From Melastoma dodecandrum (taxonomy: Eukaryota > Streptophyta > Magnoliopsida > Myrtales > Melastomataceae), in assembly GCA_029817715.1 (NCBI GenBank), contig JARUPY010000605.1, positions 2,728,001-2,792,000 on the forward strand: DNA of 64,000 bases, written 5' to 3'. The notes beneath the pieces were generated by a model that was given only the letters and a program-made list of their open reading frames with translations, searched no databases and had not been told where the DNA came from. Below, piece after piece: positions 1 to 12,259 of the stretch; the stretch's first letter is position 1, and each line of letters starts with the position of its first letter. Both the position numbers and the translations under genes were made by a program.

Positions 1-272
1 CAAAGGTACAACTGTTATGTTTTCTGGGTTCTCCTATTATATTTAAATTCAGTTACTTCTCAAGGCTGATAACGTTAACACTCTTTTTCCGTGAATCAGG
101 CTGAGACAGTGTTTGTCTGTGTTTTTCGAGCATTATCCGTGTCTTTCAAGCAAACACAAGGCAAGAATTGTCATTGATTTCGTCTCTCATTTTGTTGTTG
201 CTAAAGGTGGTTTGGTCTAAATAGGTCAAAGTCAAGAGGCGTTCTAATAATCAACAACTTTTGATGATGCAG

Positions 273-1511
273 GATTTGCTGTCCAAGGCATTTGTTCCAG
301 TCATGCGATCTATGTGGCCTGGCATTGATAATAATCCTGGAGGCTCCACATATATGGTATCTAACTTGCGGAAGCGTGCTGTTCAAGCTTCGCGGTTTAT
401 GCTTCAAATGATGGAGACTCCCTTGTATCCCAAGGAGAGTAAAAAAGAGGAAGCTAGTCTGGAATCTTCAGAATCCATTGTTAGTCCCTCGCAGACATCT
501 CCGGAGACGGGGGATGGAGGGCTTGCCATACGTATAGCAACTGAGGTAACTTTCTGGATGCAACGACTAGTTTTTAATTACTATTTTTCCACCGCAAAAT
601 TTTGAAAAGCAGCGATTATATAGACAGCAGCAAGTAGGTTTGCCCATCGTGTAATGTTGATGAAGACCTTTGGTAGGAAGATTAGTTGATGCAATTAGCT
701 TTTGTTGCGAATTGCAGATGGCAATTTGTTTCCTGTTTTGTGTCGTTATGACGCACTTAAAAGCAACTCTCTGTTCAATAGGTGGCTAGCTTCACAGGGA
801 AGAGGACGCCTGCTGAGAGGTCATATGCCGCTGCACTCTGTAGAATACTCGTCTTGCTTAAACCCAACAAATCAGAACAAGAAGCAATAAAATTATTAAG
901 GAGGCTTATGAACAATGTAGTGATGGCTGTGGCTTCGGAGAGAGACCTCCTCAAAGAGTTGAGGAGATTTTCAGAATTCCTTGGAGCTTTAGACAGAAGT
1001 TCGGATCAAGAGTTGTCGAGAGATCGAATTGAAGCTATTTTCGGTAAGCAGCAGCAAACTCCTTGAGGGACTGTGTAAATCACTAACGATTCTAACCATC
1101 TAGTTTATGTCGATTGTTGGTTTTCCTCCTAGATCACGGAAAATGCTAGTGCTTAGTTATTTCTTCCGATCAAAATTTTCTACAGGGAGACTGGGACTCA
1201 AGTTCGATCTGGACCTCGACGGATCCTGTGCGGTGCCCGAGACGCCGGTACCGTGCTTGACTAGGACGATCAGGACAAGGAGACGAGCCAGACAGGAAGA
1301 ATCTTCATCTTCCGACGATCATCTCTCGCCCCAATCCGTTGCCTCCTATGTACCACCCTCCACGACTGTCCGATCCCAGAGAGCCAGCAAGACAGCCGCT
1401 CTAACAAAGATAACGACGACAAACAGGAAGGTCCCCATCGATGAAGATGATGATGGAGAGGAAGAAGATGATTCCGACTCCGACTTGACATCGGATGGAT
1501 ACGACGACTAA
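273..1511 (+). CDS. SCC3: Sister-chromatid cohesion protein SCC3 (STAG/SA), 3' portion
   Basis: This is the C-terminal end of a cohesin SCC3/STAG subunit, a nuclear protein that clamps the cohesin ring on chromatin. Three exons are visible: 273-545, 782-1043 and 1186-1511. All have AG/GT borders and join in frame. The first encodes FVPVMRSMWPG and ends in LAIRIATE. The second continues VASFTGKRTPAERS with a helix-rich stretch through RDRIEAIFG. The third is a basic then very acidic low-complexity tail (RTRRRARQEE, RSQRASKTAAL, then runs of D/E), ending in TAA. This order, helical repeat followed by a basic/acidic tail, is what I recall for plant SCC3. The N-terminal two thirds lie outside the window; a donor-like CAAAG/GT at the first bases may be the end of the preceding exon. 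The identification rests on remembered family sequence, so it is strong but not certain. Confidence 0.82.
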
Positions 1512-3015
1512 CCGTCCTTGTAAGTAATCCTATGCCCGCCCCAGCAGAGTACAATTCAGTATAGCTGATTGATTGATTGATTCATGATCAATATTAGTTC
1601 TAGAGTACTTTCCCGCCCCATTGGTCTTTGGGTGGGATGCCAATGCAGAGAAGTCATTGTCCTTTTCCTGGTAGGGCAGTGGAGACAAAGAGGAGGGGAC
1701 ACAGGACGCACGTGTCCACTCCTCTGGAAGCCGGGGCGGGCGCCCACCTTTTCCAAAGGACCCAGTCGGATCCCACTCACGGGATAACTTTTACCAAATC
1801 CAGACATGGGTATGATGAACCTCCTCTTCTTCCTCTACGTGTTATCACGAGGGAAGGCTACATGTGTTAGGATTAGGGATAGGATTAGGCAAAGAGACAA
1901 CAGGCAATTCCCCCCACCCATGTCCTGGAAGTTGTTTTTGTTGTGTTTTTGTCAAAATAGTGTGCTGGTCGGTCGAATTAAATGAATTGTATATGAGCCT
2001 ATGATATATATTGGGTATGGTAGGTGGTCAGATTTAGGAACTCACTTGGTGGTGGTTTTTTATTTATTATTTGACTTGGCAACGACGGCAAACCGAGTTT
2101 GAAACTGTTTTGATGATTTGATATTGCGATCCCCCTTCCCCTCCCTACCTCTTTCTTCCATCCATCGATCGATATCCATATCCCCATGCTTTTTTGTGCC
2201 ACATGCTTTGGGCATTTTTAATTTCCCTGTAATGAAATTATGTAGGTGTCGTTATACTTGGATTCCAAGCAAACCGGGAAGAAATAATCAAATCCTTCAT
2301 TCGCCCTCTACTTGGGAACCGAAAGCGAAAGTTCTGGTTACTATACAAGAAAGTATCTGACTTTTGCTTTCAATCTAGGATGTTAATGCAGTTTATGTCT
2401 GACAAAGTTAAAATATATGGATTGGGTTGAGTTGGGTCGCTGGTGTTTTTATTATACCATCAGCTCACGTTATGGAATGAAACTAATTACATTTCGTCTT
2501 CCAGTCCCAAAAAGAATTAGAGGAAGAAGGGAGAGGGCGACAACGCAATGGACGGTGACCGGACGGTGTTTTGTCTGCTTATCACCAGTCTGTCATCGTC
2601 ATCGTCTAATTTAATGAATAATTTATATAATATAATTTCAAGAATAAATAGTTTGATTTTACACTCGTTACAGACATAATTACTAAACTTGGCTGAATTG
2701 TTCTTTTAAGGCATTTTGAGAATTGGGTGATTTGAGAAAAAATATTTAAGTAATTGAATCTAAAATTATATTTCGTAATTTAAAAAAAAAGAAATAATTT
2801 TGAATTGATGTATATTATTACCAGTGTCAGAGAAAACGGTGCTCGTATCGTATCCCTCCTAAAGTGGGGGTGTTTCCCGTCTCTGTCCCTGTCCGTTCAC
2901 TCCCCCCTCCTTCCACCCCGTTAAATTTTAACCACCACTTTTGGGAAAGAAAGAGAAAACTGCTCCCTCTTAGTTTCTGGGCATTTTGTCTCAAAGGTTG
3001 GGATTTGGGTTAAAG
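1512..3015. other. Intergenic spacer between SCC3 and the Nudix gene
   Basis: No coding region can be supported. The first part holds the SCC3 3' flank and a short TGAT repeat near 1566. The middle (2600-2830) is AT-rich. A pyrimidine-rich stretch with CCC runs near 2860-2920 precedes the Nudix start codon and probably includes its promoter and 5' leader. Confidence 0.6.
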
Positions 3016-4751
3016 ATGGTGGTTTTGGTATCACCTGACGCGACCTCTGTTGTTGATTTGGTGTCCCGGACTGGGAGGCACCTCCAGAGGTATGATCACA
3101 AGGGCCGCCGCCAAGTCGTCGGGTTTGTTCCATGCCTTTCTCACTCTCTCTCTCTCGTTTCTTTTCTGGGTTTTCGTTCTTGGTCGTTTTTCTCTTCTGG
3201 GTTTTTGGTTACTGCTGGTTTTGGCCTTAAAAGTTTCAATCTTTCGTCCTGGGGTGTTCTGATCAAGAGTCGCCGTCATCTGCATTTCTGTCGATTTCAT
3301 CTCCCCCGTTTTGTCGTCAAGTTCGGAAGGAGCGGTGACAGTTTTCCTTTGTTGCATGTCATTTGTGGATCTCCTGTGCTGAAGGGGGGCTGTTTGAGGA
3401 TTGATTGTTCTGGGGTTGTCCCTTTCCGAAAATTTTCCCATTAGGACATTGAAGGATATACTTGTTTTTACCTCCCGTTAAAAAAAAAATTCATGATTGG
3501 GACTGTATGGAGATTTGTGTATTCCATTACAGGAAGGGTGGGCTGGGGCCCTACAACCTCATATCCACATTGTTAAAGATTGACATGGTCCTTGATCGTG
3601 TTGTTGTTGTTGTTTTTCCCCTGTTAGGAGGGGAGATGTTGTTATTAGATAAAGTGTTGGGGTGCCGCTGCCTTTGTGGAAATTGTCCAGTGCGAATGCT
3701 CCCCCAATCATAGATCTCGATTAGTATTTATTTTAATTGCCGACTGATAGCTGCTTTTTCTTCATGGCCTGCCCCACTTGACATTCAGTAACAGACAAAC
3801 AGATGGAAAATTACGTAATAGAACAGTAGCTCCGGGGTGTGGACTTCATATGTGGACAAAGTCGTCTCCTGATGTTTCATTAGTTTCGTGTGAGTTTTTT
3901 TTATGGATAGGCTAATAATTGAGATTCATGTTGATTGTGTAGTTTGTGCCGTGTCGATGAGTGCTGCCTGATGTTCGCTGCAAGGTTGACTGTTTGATTT
4001 TGTCTATTGACAGATGCATACCGTACAGATATAAAGGAAAAATGACTGACCAGTCTTTGGTGGATGAGCAAGAGCTGGAAGTTCTTGTAATAAGTTCACA
4101 GAAGGGCAATGGATGGTTGTTTCCCAAGGTGTGGCGATATACATAATAAAGTGAAACCAAATAGATGAATTTCTATCAGTGACTTTCATATTTCTCTTCT
4201 TACACCATTGTGATCTTCTGCAGGGTGGTTGGGAAATCGATGAATCTATTGTTGCTGCTGCATTGAGAGAAACAGTGGAGGAGGCTGGAGTCAGAGGCAC
4301 AATACAGGTGAGGCTCCAAGCCATACTCTGGAGATAAGACAGCATTAGTTGGTGCCCTGCACGTAGTTGAAGTTGAATTGCTTACGTTGCAGATGCAATT
4401 AGGCCAGTGGAGGTTCAAGAGCAAGAGCCATGATGCATACTATGAAGGGTACATGTTTCCTCTGCTAGTTGACGAGCAACTGGACGTGTGGCCGGAGAAG
4501 AATCTTCGCAAGAGATTCTGGGTACGTACACGACACGTCCACTTGTCCTCCTGTGTTGATTTGTTCAGCAGTTGAGCGAATGAAGCTCATAAGAAACTTG
4601 GAATACAATGCAGATGAGCATCGCAGAAGCAAGGGAAGCCTGTCAACAGTGGTGGATGAAGGAAGCCCTGGAAGTTCTGGTCAATCGACTCACCTGCAGG
4701 CAGGAAGAGGAAGCCTTGATCCAGTTTTTGCAGGTCCAGTGTTTGAACTAG
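3016..4751 (+). CDS. Nudix hydrolase of the plant NUDT12/13/17/18 group
   Basis: This is a complete five-exon gene: 3016-3122, 4014-4128, 4224-4307, 4393-4521 and 4614-4751. It encodes about 190 residues, the usual length for this group. All junctions are GT-AG and keep frame (phases 2, 0, 0, 0). The N-terminus reads SRTGRHLQRY and RRQVVG, typical of plant NUDT proteins. The Nudix box spans the exon 2/3 join: GGWEIDE followed, seven residues later, by RETVEEAGV, with all the conserved glycine, arginine and glutamate positions that bind metal. Downstream are YYEGYMFPLLV, the W-P-E-K segment and EACQQWWMKEAL. Family members cleave nucleoside diphosphates linked to another moiety, or polyphosphates; the substrate cannot be read from sequence. 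The start is chosen because the exon 1 frame and phase fit exon 2. Some homologs carry organelle-targeting leaders; none is obvious here. Confidence 0.93.
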
Positions 4752-5549
4752 AGTCTCCCTTCCGTCACACACGCATACCTGTGCTTCTTGTATATAAGCA
4801 GTCAGTAGAATAGCTTAATGCTGAAGGAACGATCCCTGCTTTCCGAGAAAGAAAAGAAACAAGGAAATGCAATCTTGTGATCCCAGCAGAGCAACTTTTG
4901 CCTTCAATATCAGGAATTTTCAATAACAGTGTACAAATGCAGTTAGTCTGTTGTACTCATCACAGCTTGCTTATGAATCCGATATCCGATTCGATTCTGC
5001 CTATCGATCTTTCCTCAACTGGACTTCACACTGTTCATAGCCTATGTAGACTTTTAGTGTAATCTCAAAAAAAGACACGAGTCCCAAATCACCACATTCG
5101 ATAATGCAAATATGTTTCGATTTCAACCTGTCATCGCTTTCTTTTGGATTAAGGAAACTTCTCCATGAAGGTTTTTGGGCTTATCCTTGTGTGTGATTCT
5201 GGAGAAAGGAAAACAAGAAACTGTGCAAGCACCCACTAACCCTTTTGTCTGCATCATTCATGTGAATATTCATTCTTTTGGAATTGCTTTTTGTATGGGC
5301 TTTTTTGCCTCCTGCTGATAAAGTGAAAAAGCTTGCTAATCTCCATCCATTACTGGGATCCAACTTTAAAAGGCTTTGCCAATCTCCTTACTAAGAACTC
5401 ACTGAGATTTTCATAAAGTCACTTTTGATTTAGTATCATTCAATATTTTGTTCCATTCTTGCCTTTTGTTTTTTGGGTTTGCTTCCCGACCCAACTCAAC
5501 AAATCGCAAATTAAAACACTTCCTTACAACCTCAATTGGATCGAAGAAG
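4752..5549. other. Spacer: Nudix 3' flank and PDLP-like promoter
   Basis: No gene is seen. The region contains the Nudix 3' flank and, near its right end, the probable leader of the DUF26 gene. An upstream in-frame ATG at 5448 extends the open frame but encodes no signal-peptide-like start. The ATG at 5550 directly precedes the hydrophobic leader and is preferred. Confidence 0.55.
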
Positions 5550-6547
5550 ATGGAGACTAGCATGGCTTGTAGTAGGGAAGTTCAATCACTTCCTCTGTTT
5601 GTGTCCCTAGTTGTTGTTATTTTTGGGTTTGGTTCAGTCGTGGGCACGGATTCCTCGTCCGACTCCTTTGTCTATGGTGGCTGCACTCAGCTGCGGTACA
5701 CCCCGGGCTCGGCCTACGTGACGAACCTCAACTCGCTCCTCACTTCCCTGGTGAACTCCGCCACGTACTCGTCCTTCAACAAGTTCACCGTCGTGGGGCC
5801 TTCCTCGAACGATGCGGTGTACGGGCTGTACCAGTGCAGGGGGGACCTATCGATGCCCGAGTGCGCGACCTGCGTCGCCCGAGCCGTGACCGAGTCAGGG
5901 GTCACGTGCTCGGGGACGTGCGGGGGAACGATCCAGCTGCAGGGCTGCTACGTGAGGTACGACAACGCGACCTTCCTCGGGGAGGAGGATAAGACGGTCG
6001 CGTACAAGAAGTGCGGGCCCTCGGACGGTTACCAAGCAGACGTGATGGGGAGGAGGGACTCGGTGCTGGCGGGCCTCATCGGTGCGACCGGGCCTTACAG
6101 GGTGGGGGGTTCAGGGGAGCTGCTCGGCGTGGCGCAGTGCACGGGGGATCTCAGCGCGGGGCAGTGCCAGGACTGCGTGTACGAGTCAATCAAGCGGCTG
6201 AAGAGCGAGTGCGCGACCGCGACCACGGGGGACATGTTCTTGGTCAAGTGTTATGCTCGGTACTCTGTCTTTGGCAGTCAGATGTTCACAAAATCAGACA
6301 AGGGTAAAAAAAAATAACATCCTTTCTGTTTCTAATCAGCATCATCATCATCATCATTAATCACTAATTACCGACGTTGATTAATTACAGAATTAAGTTT
6401 ATATTGATGGTTGTGATATCAGGTAAATCAGGAGATAAGGGAACAAAGACATTTGCAATAATAGTAGGGCTGCTTGGTGGGGTTGCCCTGCTCATCATCT
6501 TCCTAAGTTTCATAAGAAGAATCTGTCAAGGACCAGGTGGTAAGTAG
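5550..6547 (+). CDS. Plasmodesmata-located-protein-like DUF26 (Gnk2) membrane protein
   Basis: Two exons (5550-6303 and 6423-6547, joined within a glycine codon) encode about 292 residues, the size of plant PDLPs. The order is a signal peptide (residues ~15-37), then two Gnk2/DUF26 domains, each with the C-X8-C-X2-C motif (CRGDLSMPECATC and CTGDLSAGQCQDC). The second exon adds one transmembrane helix (AIIVGLLGGVALLIIFLSFI) and a very short cytosolic tail. There is no kinase domain, which separates it from cysteine-rich receptor kinases and points to PDLPs, type I proteins of plasmodesmata that modulate callose and cell-to-cell traffic. The 5' exon is very GC-rich compared with its flanks. The stop codon overlaps a strong donor-like GGTG/GTAAGT at 6540, so one more small 3' exon is possible and the exact C-terminus is uncertain. 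Confidence 0.85.
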
Positions 6548-7190
6548 TCAAATGATTCATGGTTTTCCATTTGATGTCCTCCTTAAATCCATCAGTTCAA
6601 TTTTCTCACCTTCCTTTGATGTCCACTGCTATTCATTTTCATCACTGTATCTCCTTGTTGAAATCAAATAATATTGCCTTCTGTAAGTAATTGAAGTCAT
6701 GGATTAATCACCAAACTAGAAATTGCTCAAAAATTGGCAAGAAATTATGTAATGCTTACATTCAATTTCACGGCAAGGAAGTGATAGATTGATGATGATG
6801 ACGACGACATATATTCTTAGAGTAGAAGGACTTCATTCTGAGAAAACTTGTCATGAAGTAGAAGCTTTTATCTCAAACAAACCAAAAAACAAAAAAAAAT
6901 ATGTGCTCATGATTTTATTATTTATTTTTCAGTTTTATTATCTCCCATTAATCTAACCAACTTACAAGTAAAGTCAACTCTTTAAGAATGGATTAGTTTT
7001 AACTTTACCAGCATCCTCACCGGTTCTTACAAAGCCACCACTTAACACCACACAAACCTAATACAATGTCTTAAAAAGAAACAAAACTTATGCGCACCCC
7101 AAGAACCAAAAACACCATCCTCTTCACATATAATCGATCACTCCCTACGTTTACTAACATCATTAAAAACCTCTCACGCCTCCGCGAACA
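6548..7190. other. Spacer: PDLP-like 3' flank and LRR-kinase promoter
   Basis: This is an AT-rich stretch without a coding region. It would also contain a further PDLP intron and exon if the donor at 6540 is used. The last ~150 bases are rich in short pyrimidine runs and likely contain the promoter of the receptor kinase gene. Confidence 0.5.
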
Positions 7191-9139
7191 ATGCTTGGCG
7201 CGGCTAAGATTTCGACGACATGGATGGTCGGCTTCTGCCTGGTCCTAGTCTCCGTGTTCTCGCCGGTGCAGTCGGATACGGGATCCGTGGCCATGGATCG
7301 GGCAGCGCTCTTGTCTATACGTTCCACACTACGCGGGCGCACCCTTCTATGGGATGCCACAGGTTGGCCCTGCGCGTGGGAAGGGGTCACCTGCCGTGGC
7401 GGACGGGTTGTTGCGCTCCGGCTCCCAGCGATGGGCCTTGTGGGCACGTTGCCTGTCGACACGCTGGCTAATCTCACTCGCCTACAGACGCTTTCGTTGA
7501 GGTACAACTCCCTCTCTGGTCCACTCCCGTATGGGCTCGCGAGCCTGTCGGGATCGTTTCGTAACCTCTATCTACAGGGGAACCGCTTCGAGGGGCCGAT
7601 ACCTGAGTCTATTTTCTCGATGAGAGGACTCGTCAGGCTGAACTTGGCTGGAAACAGACTGACAGGCGGGATCTCACCGCGTTTTAACGATCTGGTTGGG
7701 TTGAAAAGTCTGCTCGTGGAGAGGAATGGGCTCACGGGGTCTCTTCCGGAATTGAGCATTAAGCTCGACCAGTTCAATGTTTCGCAAAATGGTTTGGTTG
7801 GGTCGGTTCCTCCGAGCCTATCAGGGTTTCCCAGCAGCGCGTTCCAGGGCAACTCGCTATGCGGAATGCCACTAGCACCGTGCAATCAAACCGAGACCCG
7901 CATTGCCCCCTCAACCCTTATCCAGACCTCGACCAATGCCCCGATCCCGACACCAAGCGAGACTGAGACAGAGACACATACAGAGAGCATTCCTAGTAAT
8001 GTTACTCCGAAGAGGAAGTTCTCTCACAACATCAACATTGCAATAGGATCTGTCGTCGGTTTTTGTTCGGTCATAGCAATAGTTGCAGCTATTTCAACGA
8101 TGAAGACGAGACGTAGGATCGAGTTGCGAAAGGATGTGCACGCTTACTCGTCGAAACAGAGCGATCAAGCAGGGAACAATACCTTGGTGTTCTTGAAGAA
8201 GGGCGGGTCAGTGTTCGAGTTAGAGGAATTATTGATGGCTTCGGCCGAGGTGTTGGGTAATGGGAGCCACGGGACATGCTATAAGGCCACGCCAAGGAAT
8301 GGCACGGCTGTGTCGGTGAAGAGGCTGAAGGACGTGAATGTGAAGGAGTCAGAGTATGACGAAAAAATGATGGAGATCGCGAGGATGGAGCATCCCAATC
8401 TGGTGCCGTTGTTGGCATATTACCACAGCAAGGACGTGAAGTTGCTCGTTCATGAATACGTCCCCAACGGAAGCTTATCATCGCTACTACATGGTAACCT
8501 CCTCATTGTTCGCTTCTGACCAGCTACCGGCCAGACCGGTTTGACACGATTTTGCTAAATCGACTCGCAGGGGAGGATGCATCAGTCAAGGCCCGACTAA
8601 ACTGGCAAACATGGCACAACATCATGCTCGGGGCAGCACGGGGGATCGAACACATCCACTCAATCAGTCCCCTGTCCTCCCATGGGAACGTGAAGTCCTC
8701 CAACATCCTCCTGACCGAGTCCTACGAGGCGCGGGCCACCGACTTCGGCCTATCTAGCCTCGTCGGCCCAAATACGTCCCTTCTGCTGGGCCTCACAAGG
8801 GGCGGCTACCGCGCACCAGAGGTGATAGATCCCCGTGTGACTTCTCAGGAGGCCGACGTGTACAGTTTCGGGGTGGTCCTTCTGGAACTGCTGACTGGGA
8901 AGGACCCTTGCGGCCGCGGCGGAGGTGACAGCACGGCGGACTGCGACCTTCCAATGTGGATCAGATCAGCATCCGTGGATGAAATCTTCGACGAAGGCCT
9001 GGCAGGACGAGACAACGACGTGGACCGTCGTGGCATAACGGAGCTGCTGAAGATCGCCACGGACTGCACGGATCGGTCTCCGGCCAACAGGCCAACAATG
9101 GCGGAGGTCGTGAGGAGGATGGAGACGGCCTTGTCCTGA
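7191..9139 (+). CDS. LRR receptor-like kinase, RLK902/RKL1 type (probable pseudokinase)
   Basis: Two exons (7191-8493, 8571-9139) are joined in phase 1 and give about 623 residues, as in plant LRR-III kinases. Residues ~1-28 are a signal peptide, followed by an LRRNT segment with WPCAWEGVTC and about five leucine-rich repeats. Then come a Ser/Thr/Pro-rich stalk and a transmembrane helix near residues 280-305. A kinase-like domain starts near residue 344. Its glycine loop (LGNGSHGTCYKA) and the lysine of VSVKRLK are present, and DFG is kept near residue 491. The catalytic loop reads HGNVKSSNILL near residue 472, lacking the aspartate of HRD. This is typical of the 'probable inactive receptor kinase' group, which signals by scaffolding at the plasma membrane. 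The single intron position matches that subfamily. The gene is intact and GC-rich. Confidence 0.93.
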
Positions 9140-10740
9140 CGTGGGCCGAGCCTAACATTGGTAATGGGCCCGACGTATGGCCCATAATACCGGCTGTTAT
9201 ATTCATTTTATTTTTTTTTAAATTATGGGTTTTAATTAATTGCGACATGGAAGTGTCAGGGTGACGTCAGAAATGGGATTGTTGGGGTCAATCGAGTCAT
9301 CTATCTATCTATATATATATATATATATATTATATCTGTTGTTGGATAAGTGCGGTGGGGACTAGTAATATAAAAACAAACCAAGCACACTTGGCCTTTG
9401 GATTTTTCTAGAAAAAAACCGAAACCAAACAAAAATGCAAAAGAATTTATCGACCTTATTGAATTTTTTGAAAATCGATCGGCATCAACATGATCTTCGT
9501 AGAGATGATATAGTCAGTCAGGATCATAAACCAGCACACGTGTCTAGTAGTAGTAATAATAATAAAATTAAAATGAAGGGCTTCTTCATTAGTCTGCAAG
9601 GAATGTACTAATGCTTGATTTTAATAGAATATTATTATATTGTTTTTTTTTAAGAAAAAGACTGTGGCTTGGGAAGAATTGTGAGGAAACAAATGGGAAT
9701 GCGAAAATTCCTTTCTCATGTTTTTCCGAGAGCAGCAAGTCGCATCGGACCAGCTACGTGTTTGACAAAACCTTCTCCTTTGCTTACACTCCTTCTTGCC
9801 AATGCCATGCATTGGGGGGACCTTCTTTTTCTTTTCTTCTTTGTGTTTGTTCTTTCCCCTTAGATTTTAGCCATTGACTCCCGAGTTGAACGGCACAACC
9901 GCATGATAAAAAGTTATCAACAGAATAGTTTTGCATCATCTTGTTTGTACGAATGGCTTATGCATGAAATCGACTAGCTAGTTATAAGGAGCAAAACCCT
10001 TGTTTTATTTTTCCCTTTTCCGAATCTTTTGGTTGTAAGTCCAAATGTGAATTGTTGAACTTTGAAAGAATGGGAATCGATAAAAGGGACTTACAAATGA
10101 TTAAAGACACACTCGCAGTCCCTTGTATAGTAATAATGCACCCAAACTCCAGCACTGCTTTTAAACTCTGCTACCGGTCTTCCACGGAAGCTGTGCTGAT
10201 TGTTTGTTTGATTGCCTAATTTTCTTTTCTTTTCATCATTCGGCCGACATTTGCTTTAGTGGGGCGGGATTATGAAATCAAAAAACGACCGATCATGACT
10301 CGTGTTCTTTTTCTATTGATGAGATGGGACGGAAGTATTAACACGCTCGCGTGACATTCCGAAGTCTCCAGCGAAAGGAGAAGATCCGAATCCGATGCCG
10401 TTGACGCTAAAAGTCGTGCTTAACACGTATCGAATCGTGCCATTGGGGTTCAAAGTTTTGTGGTCGATGTAGAATTCTAATAAATAAAAGGAAAAAGGAA
10501 AGCAACATACACTTTGCGGGACGAAAAAGGGAAAGAGAGGGATGGGGCAAATCCCTCCATTTTGATAGAATGAAATAGTTGAATGATTGAAAAAAATGAG
10601 ATTATTTGAAAATACACGTTGAAAGCTAAAATTACACATTGAGTTTATGGTAGCAGATTCATAATAAAAAAAGTGTGTGATTTTTTCGGAAGAAATGAAA
10701 CAAAAGATAGGGTAGAGCTAGGATAATTATTGTATGAGGT
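9140..10740. other. AT-rich spacer downstream of the receptor kinase
   Basis: No gene is supported; the open frames here are short and unlike known proteins. A dinucleotide repeat lies at 9301-9336. GATA- and GAA-rich segments and small runs of T and A are otherwise unremarkable. Confidence 0.6.
9301..9336. repeat. CTAT/TA microsatellite
   Basis: Three CTAT units lead into an almost pure TA run of about 24 bases. It is a simple repeat, likely length-variable. Confidence 0.95.
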
Positions 10741-10935
10741 TTACCCAATGTCAGGGCTTGACATGCCGCGAATCCTCTTAAAAGAGAGGTGTGCCTTCGG
10801 GAATGAGGACACTGGTGGTGCATGGCCGTCATTAGCTCATGCCGTAAGGTGTTGGTTTAAGTCCCGCAACGAGCGCAACCCTCGTGTTTAGTTTTCACCG
10901 TTGAATTTGGTACCCTAAACAGACTGTCGGTGATA
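10741..10935 (+). pseudogene. rrn16: Plastid 16S rRNA fragment in the nucleus (NUPT)
   Basis: About 195 bases match the 3' third of chloroplast 16S rRNA. Recognisable blocks are GGGCTTGACATGCCGCGAAT, GTGCCTTCGGGAA, GCCGTAAGGTGTTGG, CCCGCAACGAGCGCAACC and CTCGTGTTTAGTT, in native order. Scattered substitutions and small gaps distinguish it from a functional copy: AGAGAGGTGTG where plastids have a longer G run, and GTCATTAGCTCATG in place of GTCGTCAGCTCGTG. The plastid version is indicated by GCCGTAAGGTG, because plant mitochondrial rRNA differs there. It is a decayed nuclear insertion of plastid DNA and cannot give a ribosomal RNA. No flanking rrn or tRNA genes are seen, so the piece is short. 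Confidence 0.9.
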
Positions 10936-12259
10936 CTCAGAATAATTAATTAGAAAGGAACGCTGATTATCGAATAATATTAGTGTTTGGATAAGATTAT
11001 GACCATGTTTTACAGGTCATGTGATAAGGAGTTATCTATCTAATTGCACAAGTATCTAAAGGGGTTTAGGTGACTGGGATTGACCACCTGGTATGAAATA
11101 TTATTAGGATTGTATTTGTGTTATTGTTATTTCATATATCTATAGAATTTAGGGTTTAGGTGCCATAAAAAAGGATCTCCGTAAACTGGGATCAATAAAG
11201 GTGGTTGCTACATTATACACGGAATGTGTGTGGAGAATATTCGCATCAAGAAACCGTTTTGTCCCGTGATGTCCACGGGCCTTCAATGAATGGAGGGTAT
11301 ATGCACACAATGATTAATTGGGTTAATCACATGATCTCAAAAATTGGAAAGTCGAGAATTTATGATTCGGCAAGGATGACATATTCCTACCCTGTGATTA
11401 TTCGAACATCATGAGACAAAGAATTGACACAAACATTTAATATTTTTGTTTAGGATAACGATTCTTCGTCTATGTTATTTGGGGAACATTATATTTTAGC
11501 TAGCCGTATCTTTGATTTCAGAATTAAAATGTTTAATTCCATAGCCGTATCTTTGATTTCGCTGTCATGGGTGCTTCTCCTCAAAATTAGCCCGAGTACC
11601 TCTACCTCCGTTGCCATTATCTATCTCGAGTGTTGTTGCCATGAGCATTCTTCTTCTATAGTTGCCATTTGCTTATCTCGAGCACTTAGTAGTCTTCTTA
11701 TGGTTCTCGAGCAAACGTTCATCTCGAACATCTAATAGTTTTCTCAAGGCTATACTTTCGTTCCAAGTGACTGTTAGTGTGTGTACTTATATGCCAAGAC
11801 ACTTTATTGTATTTGTGGATAAATAATTAATAAATGCAAGTATTTGTCGTTGATTACTTTACTTTTTTGCATGTAAAATTATTAATGATAAATTCTCACA
11901 TATTAATGAGTATATTAATATGAAAAATCCGTGATCGGATAGATGTTACATCTAGATCATTGCTGAATATAACTGATGTCAAGATAGACCGAGTGATAGT
12001 AAATCTTATGATTTTGGCCTTGAAAATTTTTGTTTTACTCCTTTCGCTGCGCTCGACATCTTGTAGTAACATTGTAGTCTCATCTCGAATTCCTTTATTT
12101 TGTTTAAAGTACTCTCTCGAGTTGCTTTCATTTAGGTCTCATCTCGAATTCCTTTGTCTCGAGTTGAGATCTTCTTCTTGAATCCTCGATACCTACAGCG
12201 TGAGTTCTCTTAATCTTGAATTGCTTTGTGATGTCTCTAAAACCTATGAATATTTGTCT
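10936..12259. other. Spacer with degenerate CTCGAG-rich repeats
   Basis: No gene is supported. Between ~11500 and 12200 the words ATCTCGA, CTCGAG and TTGCCAT recur with irregular spacing, for example TCATCTCGAATTCCTTT at two places near 12080 and 12138. This looks like a decayed, originally repetitive non-coding element. It is cut on its right by the LTR element starting at 12260. Confidence 0.45.

Noticed and set aside
8089..8481. 130-residue minus-strand open frame inside the receptor kinase gene
   Set aside because: It is the antisense shadow of a GC-rich exon; the plus strand encodes a clear LRR kinase and the minus frame has no recognisable domain.
11960..12181. Open frame rich in Leu/Ser upstream of the LTR element
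   Set aside because: Arises from repeated ATCTCGA-like words in degenerate repeat DNA; no homology or gene structure.
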